IMG/VR virus record: IMGVR_UViG_3300037516_001233
Location: 90,850 to 154,849 of that record
DNA: 64,000 nucleotides
From: a virus
Strand: one strand, 5' to 3'
The position numbers and the translations under genes are program-made. Shown piece by piece: positions 8,692 to 17,190 of this stretch (positions are counted from its first letter, which is position 1; each line of letters begins with the position of its first letter). The notes below the pieces were generated by a model. That model saw only the letters and a list, made by a program, of their open reading frames with translations. It was not told where the DNA came from and did no database searches.

Positions 8692-9498
8692 TTAAAGGGA
8701 GTAATCTTTTAAAGATATCTTTTTTTGATAATCTTCTATTAGTTTGGGCATCCACGCTTTATGCCCATTTTCTTGCCCAACCACTTCTGGCTGATCAAAA
8801 GAAGTCCCATAGCAGGCAGTGCTCAAATAGGCATATCTTTCACCCTTGGTTACTGGAAGAACCTCATGTCTGCCAATATAGGACGAAGGATATATTGCTA
8901 CAGAACCAGCTTTTGGTTTCCATACTGCGGGTATGTTAGGGAAGTGTAATTCTCCGCCAGTGTAATTGTTGTCATTTAACTGATTTTCTGTTTCTGTACA
9001 ATTATTTAAATAAAGATTAATACTTGAGCTATTGTGCATTGAGCCTTGGTTTCCGGTTGGCTTACCCCATTCGTAAGGGACTTGATCATCACAATGTTGG
9101 CCTATGCCCTGCCCACTTTTATATCCTACTATGTGACCGTTTGGTCTCCACCAAGAAGTTCCTGCTGCGTCCGGAAAATAGCAGCAGTATTCTACAAGAG
9201 CATTATAGATCGCATCTTCTAGTGAATCTATAAAATCTATGTATCTTTGAGGAGCTTTAATACCTGACTGGTTACCTTTTGTGTCCAAAAATCTTTCAGG
9301 AGCTTTTTCTATATCAGATAAATTAAATTTAAAACCACTTTTATTAATGGCGTATTTAACTCCATTTTCTTCGTGATAAGTAAAAGTACTTTCTTGATTT
9401 TTGCGAATCCAGCTTATATATTCGGAAAGGAGATCTTGATCTATATTGATTAAATCTTCAATTATAACTACGCCCATGCCAATGTGTTTTGATTTCAC
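8692..9498 (-). CDS. 2-oxoglutarate/Fe(II)-dependent oxygenase 1 (268 aa)
   Basis: The jelly-roll core carries the iron triad. QHCDD gives the HxD at about residue 135, and RHEVLP gives the distal His at about 212. GERYAYLST supplies the Arg that binds 2-oxoglutarate. The GGELHFPN and PKAGSVAIYPS strands are typical of prolyl-4-hydroxylase-like members. The start is GTG at 9498 with an AAGGAA site, which leaves SKHIGMGVVIIEDLI at the N-terminus, matching the start of the next two paralogues. Substrate is unknown; candidates are virion proteins such as the nearby collagen-like fibre, nucleic acids, or host metabolites. Confidence 0.9.
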   Translation of the reverse strand: MKSKHIGMGVVIIEDLINIDQDLLSEYISWIRKNQESTFTYHEENGVKYAINKSGFKFNLSDIEKAPERFLDTKGNQSGIKAPQRYIDFIDSLEDAIYNALVEYCCYFPDAAGTSWWRPNGHIVGYKSGQGIGQHCDDQVPYEWGKPTGNQGSMHNSSSINLYLNNCTETENQLNDNNYTGGELHFPNIPAVWKPKAGSVAIYPSSYIGRHEVLPVTKGERYAYLSTACYGTSFDQPEVVGQENGHKAWMPKLIEDYQKKISLKDYSL

Positions 9499-9506
9499 GA
9501 TGTTCC

Positions 9507-10388
9507 TTAGTAATTAGATTTAGTTATATAAAATTGAGGAGAATCTTCTTTGTATCCAGACTCTAGTAAGTGATTTTTTAAGTCTTCTCTTAGGGTTGGC
9601 ATATAGACGTTAGTCGACTTTCGAGATAATTCTGGTTCTTTCAAAGGATCGGCAACGTACTCGTGAACTGCCGGGTTGGGAGTTCCCTGACTATACCATC
9701 CAAGATAGCTATATCTAAAGCCTTCTGTGACTGTTTTAACTTCATGTGCAGCCATATAGTTAGATGGGAAAAACATTATATCTCCCTTTTTGGGAGAGTA
9801 GTCTATGTCTAAGTAGTTAAAGAAATGATGGCCACCCATATAATTATTGCCATCTAATCCTTCTTTTGTGTCAACAGAGTCATTAAAGTAAACCAAGCTA
9901 GTAATTACATTTCTTAATGCTAATTGATCCTGTGGCTCTAGAACTCCATATATATAATCTCCACTAGTATCTGAATGAGAGCCAAGATGGACATCTTTTG
10001 GATACTGAAGAATATGACCCTTCACTTTCCACCATACGCACTTATAGGCTAAAGGGAATAATTCAAAGTACTGAAGAAGGCATTTGTCTTTTGATGATTC
10101 TATAAAAGAAAAAATACTACGAAGATCATCATTGTCCTTATAGTGAATTGCGCTTGCTCTCTTCGGCATTATATCGATACTATGCTTATGGAAGAAGTAA
10201 CCGCTTTTATTTACATATATTTCTTCATTCGTTTCAGGGTTAACTCCGGGAGAATACATTTCGCTCCACTCTTCCTGAATTAAATCATCAGATCTTTTTA
10301 GTAAATTATCCCAATCTAAATCTAAACAGGCTTCAAAAAGTACTACTCCACCACCTAAGTGTTTAGGATCTACTTTGTTAAAAATCAT
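9507..10388 (-). CDS. 2-oxoglutarate/Fe(II)-dependent oxygenase 2 (293 aa)
   Basis: A paralogue of its two neighbours. The iron ligands are in GSHSDTSG (HxD, about residue 145) and AAHEVKT (distal His, about residue 218), and the 2-oxoglutarate Arg is in EGFRYSYLG. The strands YMGGHHFFN and PKKGDIMFFPSNYM fill the usual places. In place of the usual GGEL there is GGHH, a change next to the active-site strand that could alter substrate choice. The ATG overlaps the preceding gene by 4 bp (ATGA). The C-terminal tail with YMPTLREDLKNHLLESG is shared in pattern with oxygenases 1 and 3. Confidence 0.9.
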   Translation of the reverse strand: MIFNKVDPKHLGGGVVLFEACLDLDWDNLLKRSDDLIQEEWSEMYSPGVNPETNEEIYVNKSGYFFHKHSIDIMPKRASAIHYKDNDDLRSIFSFIESSKDKCLLQYFELFPLAYKCVWWKVKGHILQYPKDVHLGSHSDTSGDYIYGVLEPQDQLALRNVITSLVYFNDSVDTKEGLDGNNYMGGHHFFNYLDIDYSPKKGDIMFFPSNYMAAHEVKTVTEGFRYSYLGWYSQGTPNPAVHEYVADPLKEPELSRKSTNVYMPTLREDLKNHLLESGYKEDSPQFYITKSNY

Positions 10389-11311
10389 ACTTTACCTATT
10401 TCTCTATTAGTGTCATTACTAGTCATTGCCCTATTTGCTGCTTCAGTTAATAGCGAAAGTGATTTTTCATCTGTATTATGATGTCTTTTTTCTATAGATT
10501 TTAGATAATCTTCTACGATATTTGGCATCCATACTTGTCCACTATCTATAACCTTTGAAGGTTGTCTTATGTTAATGCCCTTTTCTATATGGTTAGAGCC
10601 TTGTGCAAAATACCCGACATAGGCATATCTTTCACCTTCTTTGCATTCTGATACCATATGGGTTCCTAGGTAGTTGGAGGGAAACAATAATACGTCTCCA
10701 GCTTTTGGAGAATAAGTAAAGTCTGCGTAGGAAAACGCTATTTCTCCGCCTACATAATCATTTTTATTTTTCATCTGATCCAAAGAAGATACGGAGTTAT
10801 TGAAATAAATTAATCCACCTAAAACATTTCTTATAGCAAGTTGCTGATCTGGTTCTGCTCCTGGTTGATAGTTAATATCATTGTCGCAATGTTTTCCAAA
10901 TCTTCCGCCTTTTCCATATCCAACTATATGGCCTTGCGTTCTCCACCATAAGCAGGGCAGCATCATAGGATAAAATTCTACATATCGAAGCATGCACTGA
11001 TATAACACATCTTCGCAAGCTTGAAAAAAGTTATGATATTCTTTATCAGAGGTATCATCAAGAAAATTCATTATATGATTACAAGCTATTTCCATCGACT
11101 CTAATGAATATCTATGGCCACTTCTGTTGATACCATAAATTGGATTACCTAATTCATCGTTAATTATAGTAAAATCATCCTTCAAAGCCTTAAGTCTTAG
11201 CGATCTTGCAAAGTCTAATATATACTCATGGTCTTCCATCGGAATTACGTTCTTAAAAAGAACAATTCCCATTTTGTGCACTTCTATATTTTCTTCTTTA
11301 ATTTCAAACAT
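10385..11311 (-). CDS. 2-oxoglutarate/Fe(II)-dependent oxygenase 3 (308 aa)
   Basis: The HxD motif is in GKHCDNDI (about residue 152), the distal His is in GTHMVSE (about residue 222), and the 2-oxoglutarate Arg is in GERYAYVGY. The YVGGEIAF and PKAGDVLLFPSNYLG strands are those of the prolyl-hydroxylase-like group. The N-terminus (KMGIVLFKNVIPMEDHEYIL) matches the opening of oxygenases 1 and 2. After the core, VWMPNIVEDYLKSIE aligns with the tails of both. The three genes are a tandem expansion transcribed together. About 25 extra residues at the C-terminus are Ser/Asn-rich and probably disordered. Confidence 0.9.
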   Translation of the reverse strand: MFEIKEENIEVHKMGIVLFKNVIPMEDHEYILDFARSLRLKALKDDFTIINDELGNPIYGINRSGHRYSLESMEIACNHIMNFLDDTSDKEYHNFFQACEDVLYQCMLRYVEFYPMMLPCLWWRTQGHIVGYGKGGRFGKHCDNDINYQPGAEPDQQLAIRNVLGGLIYFNNSVSSLDQMKNKNDYVGGEIAFSYADFTYSPKAGDVLLFPSNYLGTHMVSECKEGERYAYVGYFAQGSNHIEKGINIRQPSKVIDSGQVWMPNIVEDYLKSIEKRHHNTDEKSLSLLTEAANRAMTSNDTNREIGKV

Positions 11312-11349
11312 TTGGCCCTAAACTGCCTTTGACAACTTGACTGTATAAT

Positions 11350-12519
11350 TTAATTGTTAACACCTGGAGAAATATATATATCCATTTTAAGTTCTGGATT
11401 TGTCAACATTGACTTTCTGATTATATCAGTAATGCTATTGTTTACTCCCTCGTATTTCAAACCATGAGCTATCATAGATATTTCTGCCAAATCTACAGTT
11501 TTTATATCTAAACTATTTTCTATGCAAAATTTATACATCATCAATTCAAAAAAATTATTTTCTTTATCTATAAATGATTGAGGGATCGATGTACCTAGTG
11601 GATGAATTGAAGATAAAGATCCTAAAGTTCTATATCTTAAATTTGAGATAAACCAATTTTTAAAATTAGAAGGAAGAATTTGATCTTCTTCTATTTTTCT
11701 TCTTGGATCAGGATCGTTGCTTAGGTATCTCTCTAGCACGGTGGGAAAACTAAAATTTTCTATTTCAGAAATAATTTCTTCTGAAAAATCAAGGTCTATC
11801 ATTGCCTGATTGCATTTTATTGGAAGTGATCCTGTATTATGCCATGGCTCGTTAGCACACTTGGCCCATTGGTATGCTGACTTCAAAGCTCCGAACAAGG
11901 TCCTATTTACACCCGTGCAACCCAGCCAATTCAAGTAAGCTTCATCCGGCATGTCTTTGCATTTAAGCTTAACTATGTGCATGTTGCCAACTGAATTAAT
12001 AATAGAAACAAAAGATAATATATTGTCACTACCAAAGTATGCTGCATCGAGGAGAGCATCTTCTAAGCCTTCAATCATATCATGAAAACCTAGAACTCCA
12101 AATTCCTCTAAGTCACATCTTCTAGCTTGCAACCCAATAAAATTATCTTTAAAAGCTGGATCATTCAATAACGTTTCGTAGTTTTCCACAATTTTTGCAA
12201 CAGAGTTCAATAAAACAAACACAGTTTTATCTTTTTGATAATCGCCATTTATTACATCTATTACCCATTCGTAATATTGATGACTGATTTTTTCAGTTTT
12301 ATTATCCGATACAACATAGTATGTAAAGTTATCTTTATAAATTCCCATGTCGTAAAAACATATTAGTGTTTGGTCACCAACATCATATAGATCGTAGCCG
12401 ATATATTCAATAAAACCACTTGGATAAAGAAGGTTTATTTTAAAATCTTCCTTAATACTAGTTAAGGCGTAACCAGCATAGTTGCTGGGATTATATTCTT
12501 CGTGTGTCTTGATCTGCAT
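11350..12519 (-). CDS. Unrecognised 389-residue protein in the oxygenase island
   Basis: I do not recognise a family. The protein has a mixed alpha/beta look, no signal peptide and no membrane segment. Residues 60-105 contain QYYEWVIDVINGDY...VFVLLNSVAKI. Residues 135-200 contain an acidic helix (GFHDMIEGLEDALLDAAYFG). A Cys-rich patch (LKCKDMPDEAYLNWLGCTGVNR, then CANEPW and IKCNQ) lies at about 185-235. The ATG at 12519 precedes GGAGTCAAG-type sequence, and a short leader separates it from oxygenase 3. Because it is framed by oxygenases it may supply or recognise their substrate; that is guesswork. Confidence 0.6.
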   Translation of the reverse strand: MQIKTHEEYNPSNYAGYALTSIKEDFKINLLYPSGFIEYIGYDLYDVGDQTLICFYDMGIYKDNFTYYVVSDNKTEKISHQYYEWVIDVINGDYQKDKTVFVLLNSVAKIVENYETLLNDPAFKDNFIGLQARRCDLEEFGVLGFHDMIEGLEDALLDAAYFGSDNILSFVSIINSVGNMHIVKLKCKDMPDEAYLNWLGCTGVNRTLFGALKSAYQWAKCANEPWHNTGSLPIKCNQAMIDLDFSEEIISEIENFSFPTVLERYLSNDPDPRRKIEEDQILPSNFKNWFISNLRYRTLGSLSSIHPLGTSIPQSFIDKENNFFELMMYKFCIENSLDIKTVDLAEISMIAHGLKYEGVNNSITDIIRKSMLTNPELKMDIYISPGVNN

Positions 12520-12531
12520 CTTGACTCCTAG

Positions 12532-12753
12532 TTACAGTGAAGATATTTTATTGTCTATATCTTTTATCTTACAGATTATATCATAGATATCTTTTTGAGC
12601 CGTGCTGTTTTCGGCGGGTATGAAACTATCTTCATCAAACTCTTCCGGGTCTATCTCTAATATAGATAGCCTTAAGATTAAAGCTCTTTCAAATTCTATT
12701 TTTACAGATTCATACGCTTCTTTTTTCTGTTCAGAAGATAAACTAAATCGCAT
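12532..12753 (-). CDS. Small acidic helical protein, FDEDSF family copy A (73 aa)
   Basis: The protein has an N-terminal helix (SSEQKKEAYESVKIEFERALILRLSIL), then IDPEEFDEDSF and a second helix (KDIYDIICKIKDIDNKISSL). The next upstream gene encodes the same plan with IDPMTFDEDSF, so the two are paralogues. The gene ends 13 bases before the start of the 389-residue protein and is part of the same operon. No enzyme motif is visible; a helical hairpin adaptor is possible. Confidence 0.7.
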   Translation of the reverse strand: MRFSLSSEQKKEAYESVKIEFERALILRLSILEIDPEEFDEDSFIPAENSTAQKDIYDIICKIKDIDNKISSL

Positions 12754-12755
12754 GC

Positions 12756-13013
12756 TTATACTTCTAAACTTGCAATTTCCTGCTTGATTAAACGAATAGC
12801 ATCTAACTCTTTTTTTAATTTATTACGAAAAGCTTTAGTTTCAAAATCATCTTCATTAATCAATGGGTCTTCTTCTTCAAAGCTATCTTCATCAAATGTC
12901 ATTGGGTCAATCGCTAGTTGTATAAGAAGGTGATAAACATTTTTTTCATATTTTGGGATAACTTCTTCTAAAATTTGTATTTTTTCGCTTTTAGGTACAT
13001 TATTAAAGAGCAT
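12756..13013 (-). CDS. Small acidic helical protein, FDEDSF family copy B (85 aa)
   Basis: This is the paralogue of the 73-residue protein that starts 3 bases after it. It has an N-terminal helix with KSEKIQILEEVIPKYEKNVYHLLIQLA, the shared IDPMTFDEDSF motif, an acidic linker (EEEDPLINEDDFE) and a C-terminal helix with LKKELDAIRLIKQEIASLEV. Tandem duplication is the simplest origin. Function is unknown. The start is ATG at 13013; the 66 bases before it are AT-rich and could hold a promoter, but I see no convincing one. Confidence 0.7.
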   Translation of the reverse strand: MLFNNVPKSEKIQILEEVIPKYEKNVYHLLIQLAIDPMTFDEDSFEEEDPLINEDDFETKAFRNKLKKELDAIRLIKQEIASLEV

Positions 13014-13079
13014 AAGCGTTCCTTCGGATTCTGGGCATATAGTATATATAGTACTAAAATTTTTGTAATTGTACTATTT

Positions 13080-13793
13080 TTAGACAATATCTGAATTTAA
13101 CCCAGTAAGTTTTAAAAGCCCATCGTGCTTTGGGCCAATTTGGTTGCCATTTTCATCTAACCCACTCCTAATCCCATTCATCCAGGTCCAAGGCTGCTCA
13201 TGAAGTTTTTTCATTTTTGCGTCACCATATGATTGGCGTTTTGCCATTAACTCTGGTTTATCCCAAAGGTTTTCAACTGCTATTTCTGTATTCCCCAAAA
13301 GATTGTTGTCGTAGATATTAAAAAACATAAACGGCATTCCGGCTTCAAATTTAACTGGTTCGCCAATTTTAGTAATTTTCCAGTTCATATTAAATTCATC
13401 TGGCCACCAAGAACTTGGTATGGTAGCAGACAACGGTACTGCTCCATCTATAAAGTAATTTGGGGATCCTGTTATCCAAGTATCATAACCTTCTTCGGTA
13501 TTAATTGCCCATCCTGTTGCAAAAGAAACGATACCAATTATAGAAGGAATTACCACAGGTCTTCCGTTTAAAAATTCTCCCTCTAGTATTCTAGGGGTAG
13601 TGTTGCCTCCATCCCACTGAACTACAACATCCTGCTGCAGGACAAGCTCCCATCCGTTTACATTTGCAGCTGACATGGGCAAGCACTTGTATGCATGCTT
13701 ATTATACGTCTCGTCCATCCAATCTCTCTTAAGTCTAGACTGTTGTATGTTTGGTGGATTTTGATGAGTCTTAGTTAGAGTTATCTTCGTCAT
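13080..13793 (-). CDS. DUF6065-type protein (237 aa)
   Basis: The sequence has the features I associate with DUF6065. These are an early CLPMSAANVNGWEL stretch (residues about 38-50), VVQWDGG, a GIVSFATGWAINT strand and PFMFFNIYD around residue 150. The fold is probably a small beta sandwich. No catalytic residues are known to me in this family. It overlaps the end of the peroxidase-like gene by 23 bp and lies within the oxygenase island. It could act with the oxygenases or on their substrates; no evidence here decides that. The family assignment is from memory of conserved patterns. Confidence 0.65.
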   Translation of the reverse strand: MTKITLTKTHQNPPNIQQSRLKRDWMDETYNKHAYKCLPMSAANVNGWELVLQQDVVVQWDGGNTTPRILEGEFLNGRPVVIPSIIGIVSFATGWAINTEEGYDTWITGSPNYFIDGAVPLSATIPSSWWPDEFNMNWKITKIGEPVKFEAGMPFMFFNIYDNNLLGNTEIAVENLWDKPELMAKRQSYGDAKMKKLHEQPWTWMNGIRSGLDENGNQIGPKHDGLLKLTGLNSDIV

Positions 13794-14451
13794 ATTGTTC
13801 TTTTATAAATTGCTCTATAGCTTTTTTGATATTTTGTAAAGCTTGTTCTGGAGAATGACTTGTTTCTCCACTATTATAACCCATGTCCAATAAGTCAGAG
13901 TTACAAAACCTTATATATTTAGACCCATCTTTAGAAACAATAAACTTTTCAAAATTTCCATGAATTTGATTTTTATTCTTTTGAAACTGTGCAAAAAGTG
14001 GATGCATATCTCCTTTTGGTTCATAATATTGGATATCTGCTTTACCGTTTTCTTCCTTGATTCTTTTATGCTCTTCTGAATCAATAAATGGATCTAAGAT
14101 ATTTACCATCTCAGAAAATGGAAGATCTGTATTATAGAGATTTTTCATGTGTTCTCTCATATTCTCAGCACTGGTGTTAGAGTTTGCAAATTCGCCGTAA
14201 GCGTCTTGGCAGAAATCTGTGCTCGGGATTGCTAAAACTTCAAATCCTAAGTCTTTGTATTCATCATATATATTTTGAATAATTGTATACTGAGGAGAGT
14301 TTGCGCATTCTCCAGTTACATTAAATAACATAGAAACTTTACCCTTTAGGCTTTTGAGAACGCCGTCTTCTCCATCTATAGATTTAAGTGGGAAATCGTA
14401 TATGTTATTTTCAACATATTCTACATTTGATTGTTCTACATTTTTATCCAT
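13771..14451 (-). CDS. Glutathione-peroxidase-like thioredoxin-fold protein (226 aa)
   Basis: The core matches the peroxidase fold. IYDFPLKSIDG is followed by LKGKVSMLFNVTGECANSPQY, where the Cys occupies the peroxidatic position of the usual 'N.askCG.t.QY', then GFEVLAIPSTDF in place of 'GFeVlgFPcnqF'. The Gln of the classical tetrad is replaced in the DFCQDAYGEF region. About 60 residues are inserted before the last strands. I start at the ATG at 14451, one base after the preceding stop; an upstream TTG at 14493 is possible but would overlap that gene. It may handle peroxide made during oxygenase turnover, which is inference. Confidence 0.75.
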   Translation of the reverse strand: MDKNVEQSNVEYVENNIYDFPLKSIDGEDGVLKSLKGKVSMLFNVTGECANSPQYTIIQNIYDEYKDLGFEVLAIPSTDFCQDAYGEFANSNTSAENMREHMKNLYNTDLPFSEMVNILDPFIDSEEHKRIKEENGKADIQYYEPKGDMHPLFAQFQKNKNQIHGNFEKFIVSKDGSKYIRFCNSDLLDMGYNSGETSHSPEQALQNIKKAIEQFIKEQYDEDNSN

Positions 14452-14452
14452 T

Positions 14453-15127
14453 TTAATCAGCTTTCGATAAAACCGGCAGTGATAATATCCCAATTCCAGA
14501 AACTGGCGTATTTGCTTGACCTATTTCATTATAATTAAACATTGTTACAGCACTATATTTTATGCCGTTAATTACTTCCTTAGAGCCATGTGCGTATATG
14601 TATGTGGATGGGAAAAATAATACATCTCCTTTTTGCGGTTTAAATGTAAGATTTAAGTAAGGAAACCATAACTCCCCTCCATCATAGTCATCATTAAACC
14701 AGCCAACAGAAGAAAGAGTGCAAAAATAAGAAAATCCAGAATCAGTATGAACGTTAAAGTGTTGCCCTGGATTGTACTTAACAAAATTAATAGATTCCAT
14801 AAATTCCATTTTAAAATTATATCTAGCTTCATAGTCGGCTAAACACTTGCTTAAAACTGAATTATAATCATCGTAAATATTCTTAATGTCAGATAGGTCC
14901 TCGGTTAAATGATCCCAATGAGCTGGTCCCACCTTGAGATCTGAGCAGTCTCTGTATTCTGGCATGCTAGTATTATGTCCTACCATCGCTTCATTCCACT
15001 TAAAATAATCATGCTTACTATCTTTTAATACTATCTCTAATCTTTCTGGAATATTGGAATCTACAGGGATAGCATCTCTGTAGAGTATTATTCCAAGTTT
15101 AGGATCTTCTACGTTATAAATTTCCAT
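14453..15127 (-). CDS. 2-oxoglutarate/Fe(II)-dependent oxygenase 4 (224 aa)
   Basis: NVHTDSGFSYFCT gives the HxD pair (about residue 127) and YAHGSKEV gives the distal His (about residue 183). INGIKYSAVTMF occupies the 2-oxoglutarate-binding strand, with Lys where the Arg usually is. YDGGELWFPYLNL and PQKGDVLFFPSTYI are the standard core strands. It is closer to the short oxygenase at 15218 than to the 300-residue trio. It is the first gene of the leftward arm that starts from the divergent spacer at 15128-15217. Confidence 0.85.
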   Translation of the reverse strand: MEIYNVEDPKLGIILYRDAIPVDSNIPERLEIVLKDSKHDYFKWNEAMVGHNTSMPEYRDCSDLKVGPAHWDHLTEDLSDIKNIYDDYNSVLSKCLADYEARYNFKMEFMESINFVKYNPGQHFNVHTDSGFSYFCTLSSVGWFNDDYDGGELWFPYLNLTFKPQKGDVLFFPSTYIYAHGSKEVINGIKYSAVTMFNYNEIGQANTPVSGIGILSLPVLSKAD

Positions 15128-15156
15128 TTTTTCCTTAGGGGTAATTATTTTTTGGT

Positions 15157-15175
15157 TATGCTACAATATAGCATA
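15157..15175. promoter_or_regulatory. Inverted repeat in the divergent oxygenase promoter region
   Basis: TATGCTA-CAATA-TAGCATA is a perfect 7-bp inverted repeat in the 90-bp spacer between the leftward and rightward oxygenase genes. It contains a TACAAT that could be a -10 element. A shared operator controlling both arms is a reasonable guess. Confidence 0.5.
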
Positions 15176-15217
15176 GGGCAATAGTCAAATCAAATTGCCG
15201 GAATAAAGGGCATAGAT

Positions 15218-15838
15218 ATGGAACAATCACTCGTTAAGCCAGGTCATTTTGGTGATTCTGTTAGCAATATAAAAATATTTAATAATTTCATAGAGCTAGA
15301 TGATCTTAAGATAATTCAAAAGTTTCTTCCAACTATTAATGAATGGATGGATTCTGGAGAAAACCAATATGCGGAAGATGGAACATGCATTTATGACTCT
15401 TCCTATTGGGCTAACAGACAGTGTAGCTGGGATATTTTACAACGAATTAATATAGATGTTTTTAACATAATAGATAAATATATTGGAAAAATGAAAGCTT
15501 GTTTAGAAGATTGTTTTAACGTAAATCTTTCTGCTAGGCCGCCAGTTATTATTAAATGGAGAACTGGTATGGAACAAAGACCTCATGCCGACAAGCAGAT
15601 GAATGATGGGAGACCTAATCCTTTCCCAACATATGATATAAATTCATTATTTTATTATAATGATGATTTTAAAGGTGGAGAATTATATTACCCTGATTAT
15701 GACTTAGTAGTTAAGCCTAAGCCGGGTTTGGCAGTCGCTCATCCTGGTGATATAAATTATCTTCATGGAGTAAAGCCAATTCTGTCTGGAGAAAGATACA
15801 CCACAACTTCATTCTATACTATTACCGAATTAAGATAA
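15218..15838 (+). CDS. 2-oxoglutarate/Fe(II)-dependent oxygenase 5 (206 aa)
   Basis: First gene of the rightward arm. RPHADKQM holds the HxD (about residue 129), NYLHGVKPI the distal His (about residue 185) and GERYTTTSFY the 2-oxoglutarate Arg. The FKGGELYYPDYDLVVKPKPG segment is nearly the same as the one in the gene at 16648 ([20 protein letters not shown]), so these two are close paralogues. AAAGGG precedes the ATG. Being on the plus strand inside the minus-strand virion module, it can be expressed separately from the late genes. Confidence 0.9.
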   Translation: MEQSLVKPGHFGDSVSNIKIFNNFIELDDLKIIQKFLPTINEWMDSGENQYAEDGTCIYDSSYWANRQCSWDILQRINIDVFNIIDKYIGKMKACLEDCFNVNLSARPPVIIKWRTGMEQRPHADKQMNDGRPNPFPTYDINSLFYYNDDFKGGELYYPDYDLVVKPKPGLAVAHPGDINYLHGVKPILSGERYTTTSFYTITELR

Positions 15839-15839
15839 A

Positions 15840-16655
15840 ATGAACAGTATAATAACCAATTCTTCTTTAAAAGATATTAAATCCAATATAGATGAGTATA
15901 TAAAGTTATTCTTAGAAAATGGTTTACTTATATTCCCTAGAATAAACTTATACGATAGGGAACAATTGGACTTTATGCATTTGTTCGGCCAAAAGCTAAA
16001 CTGGGGTTATATTGATAAGTCTTATACGGAAGATCATATGGTGACTTTTGAAATGATTAAAGATGACGAACGTTCTGCTGATGATCTTTTTATAGGCTGG
16101 CATTTAGAGCACGTAGAGAGACCTAGACCTCAAGTAGCAGCTTCATGGAATATGGATAAATTTACTTGCTCTAATGAATTTGGCGCAACAGGTTTTATTG
16201 ATTCTTCTGCCCTGTATTATAGGTTGAATGATGACTGGCAAGCATTTTTGGACAATTGTTTTATAAAAAATCCATATAGCTTAAATACAGAAAGACCTTG
16301 TGTTATCTCTCATTCTAATAATGGTAAAAAAATACTAAGACTAGATCCATACCCTGGCGATGAAATACTTTGTAGAGTTGGGATAAGTGAACCTTCTAGT
16401 TTGGACATTAAATTATATCAAGAAATTACTCAATGGGTTTCTAAAGAAATTGTAGAAAAACAACAAGATTCTTTTTGGTGGAATTGGAGTGAAGGAGATT
16501 TTATCTTAATAGACTTATCTAGAATGGTTCATGCAGTTAAAGGAGGATTTTTGCCTGAAGAAAGATCTTTTAGTAGACATTGGGCCTATCAAGATAAGGT
16601 CGACTATAAACTATATTCTAAGCCAATGTTTCATAAGGGAGCTAGTCTTGGATAA
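15840..16655 (+). CDS. TauD/TfdA-type 2-oxoglutarate oxygenase (271 aa)
   Basis: This is a different oxygenase family from its neighbours. It has the N-terminal 'LLIFPRINLYDREQL' region of TauD-like enzymes, then IGWHLEHVERPRPQ at about residue 87. There the iron ligands appear as HxE rather than the usual HxD, a variant also known in clavaminate-synthase-type members. The distal motif is in MVHAVKGGFLPEERSFSRHW near the C-terminus, with Arg downstream for 2-oxoglutarate. The ATG follows the previous stop by one base. A small-molecule or amino-acid substrate is more usual for this group than a protein. Confidence 0.8.
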   Translation: MNSIITNSSLKDIKSNIDEYIKLFLENGLLIFPRINLYDREQLDFMHLFGQKLNWGYIDKSYTEDHMVTFEMIKDDERSADDLFIGWHLEHVERPRPQVAASWNMDKFTCSNEFGATGFIDSSALYYRLNDDWQAFLDNCFIKNPYSLNTERPCVISHSNNGKKILRLDPYPGDEILCRVGISEPSSLDIKLYQEITQWVSKEIVEKQQDSFWWNWSEGDFILIDLSRMVHAVKGGFLPEERSFSRHWAYQDKVDYKLYSKPMFHKGASLG

Positions 16656-17190
16656 GATTTATATTACTAAAAATATTATAGAAAAAAAAGATTTAGAACA
16701 AATTATAATATACTTAAAAAATACTCCAGTTATGATTGATAAATCTGGATATTCTCCGTTTGGAGCATATGCGGGTTACGGTGACCCAACTTTGCCTAAC
16801 TTACTAAGTAAATACCATGATACTTTAAAGATAATTATAGAAACTTCTTTTGATTGTAGAGTTTATGACGAAGAAGTAGTTAGTGTAGTCGAAATGAAAA
16901 CTGGGGATTTAATGCCAGTTCATTTAGATCATGGGCCTGCTCAAAATAAAAATGTTGTATTCAAGACTGGAGCTGGATATCCAACTAGAGATCTTAGTTC
17001 GGTACTCTACTACAATGATGATTACGAAGGTGGAGAGATTTACTTTCCTGAGCAAGATTTATTAATTAAACCAGAACCTGGAATGTTTATATGCTTTCCA
17101 GCTAAAGATGGATTCCCGCATCAAGTCAAGGAAATCAAAAGTGGATACCGTTGGTGCTCTACTAACTTTTGGTGTATTAAAAAAGATTAA
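16648..17190 (+). CDS. 2-oxoglutarate/Fe(II)-dependent oxygenase 6, TTG start (180 aa)
   Basis: PVHLDHGP holds the HxD (about residue 91), FPHQVKEI the distal His (about residue 155) and [11 protein letters not shown] the 2-oxoglutarate Arg. The core segment around [13 protein letters not shown] is a close copy of that in oxygenase 5. I choose the TTG at 16648 because it overlaps the preceding stop and has AAGGGA seven bases upstream; upstream in-frame codons lie inside the TauD-like gene. The stop codon shares two bases with the convergent stop of the collagen-like fibre gene, so there is no room for a terminator between the two strands. Confidence 0.85.
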   Translation: MDKIYITKNIIEKKDLEQIIIYLKNTPVMIDKSGYSPFGAYAGYGDPTLPNLLSKYHDTLKIIIETSFDCRVYDEEVVSVVEMKTGDLMPVHLDHGPAQNKNVVFKTGAGYPTRDLSSVLYYNDDYEGGEIYFPEQDLLIKPEPGMFICFPAKDGFPHQVKEIKSGYRWCSTNFWCIKKD

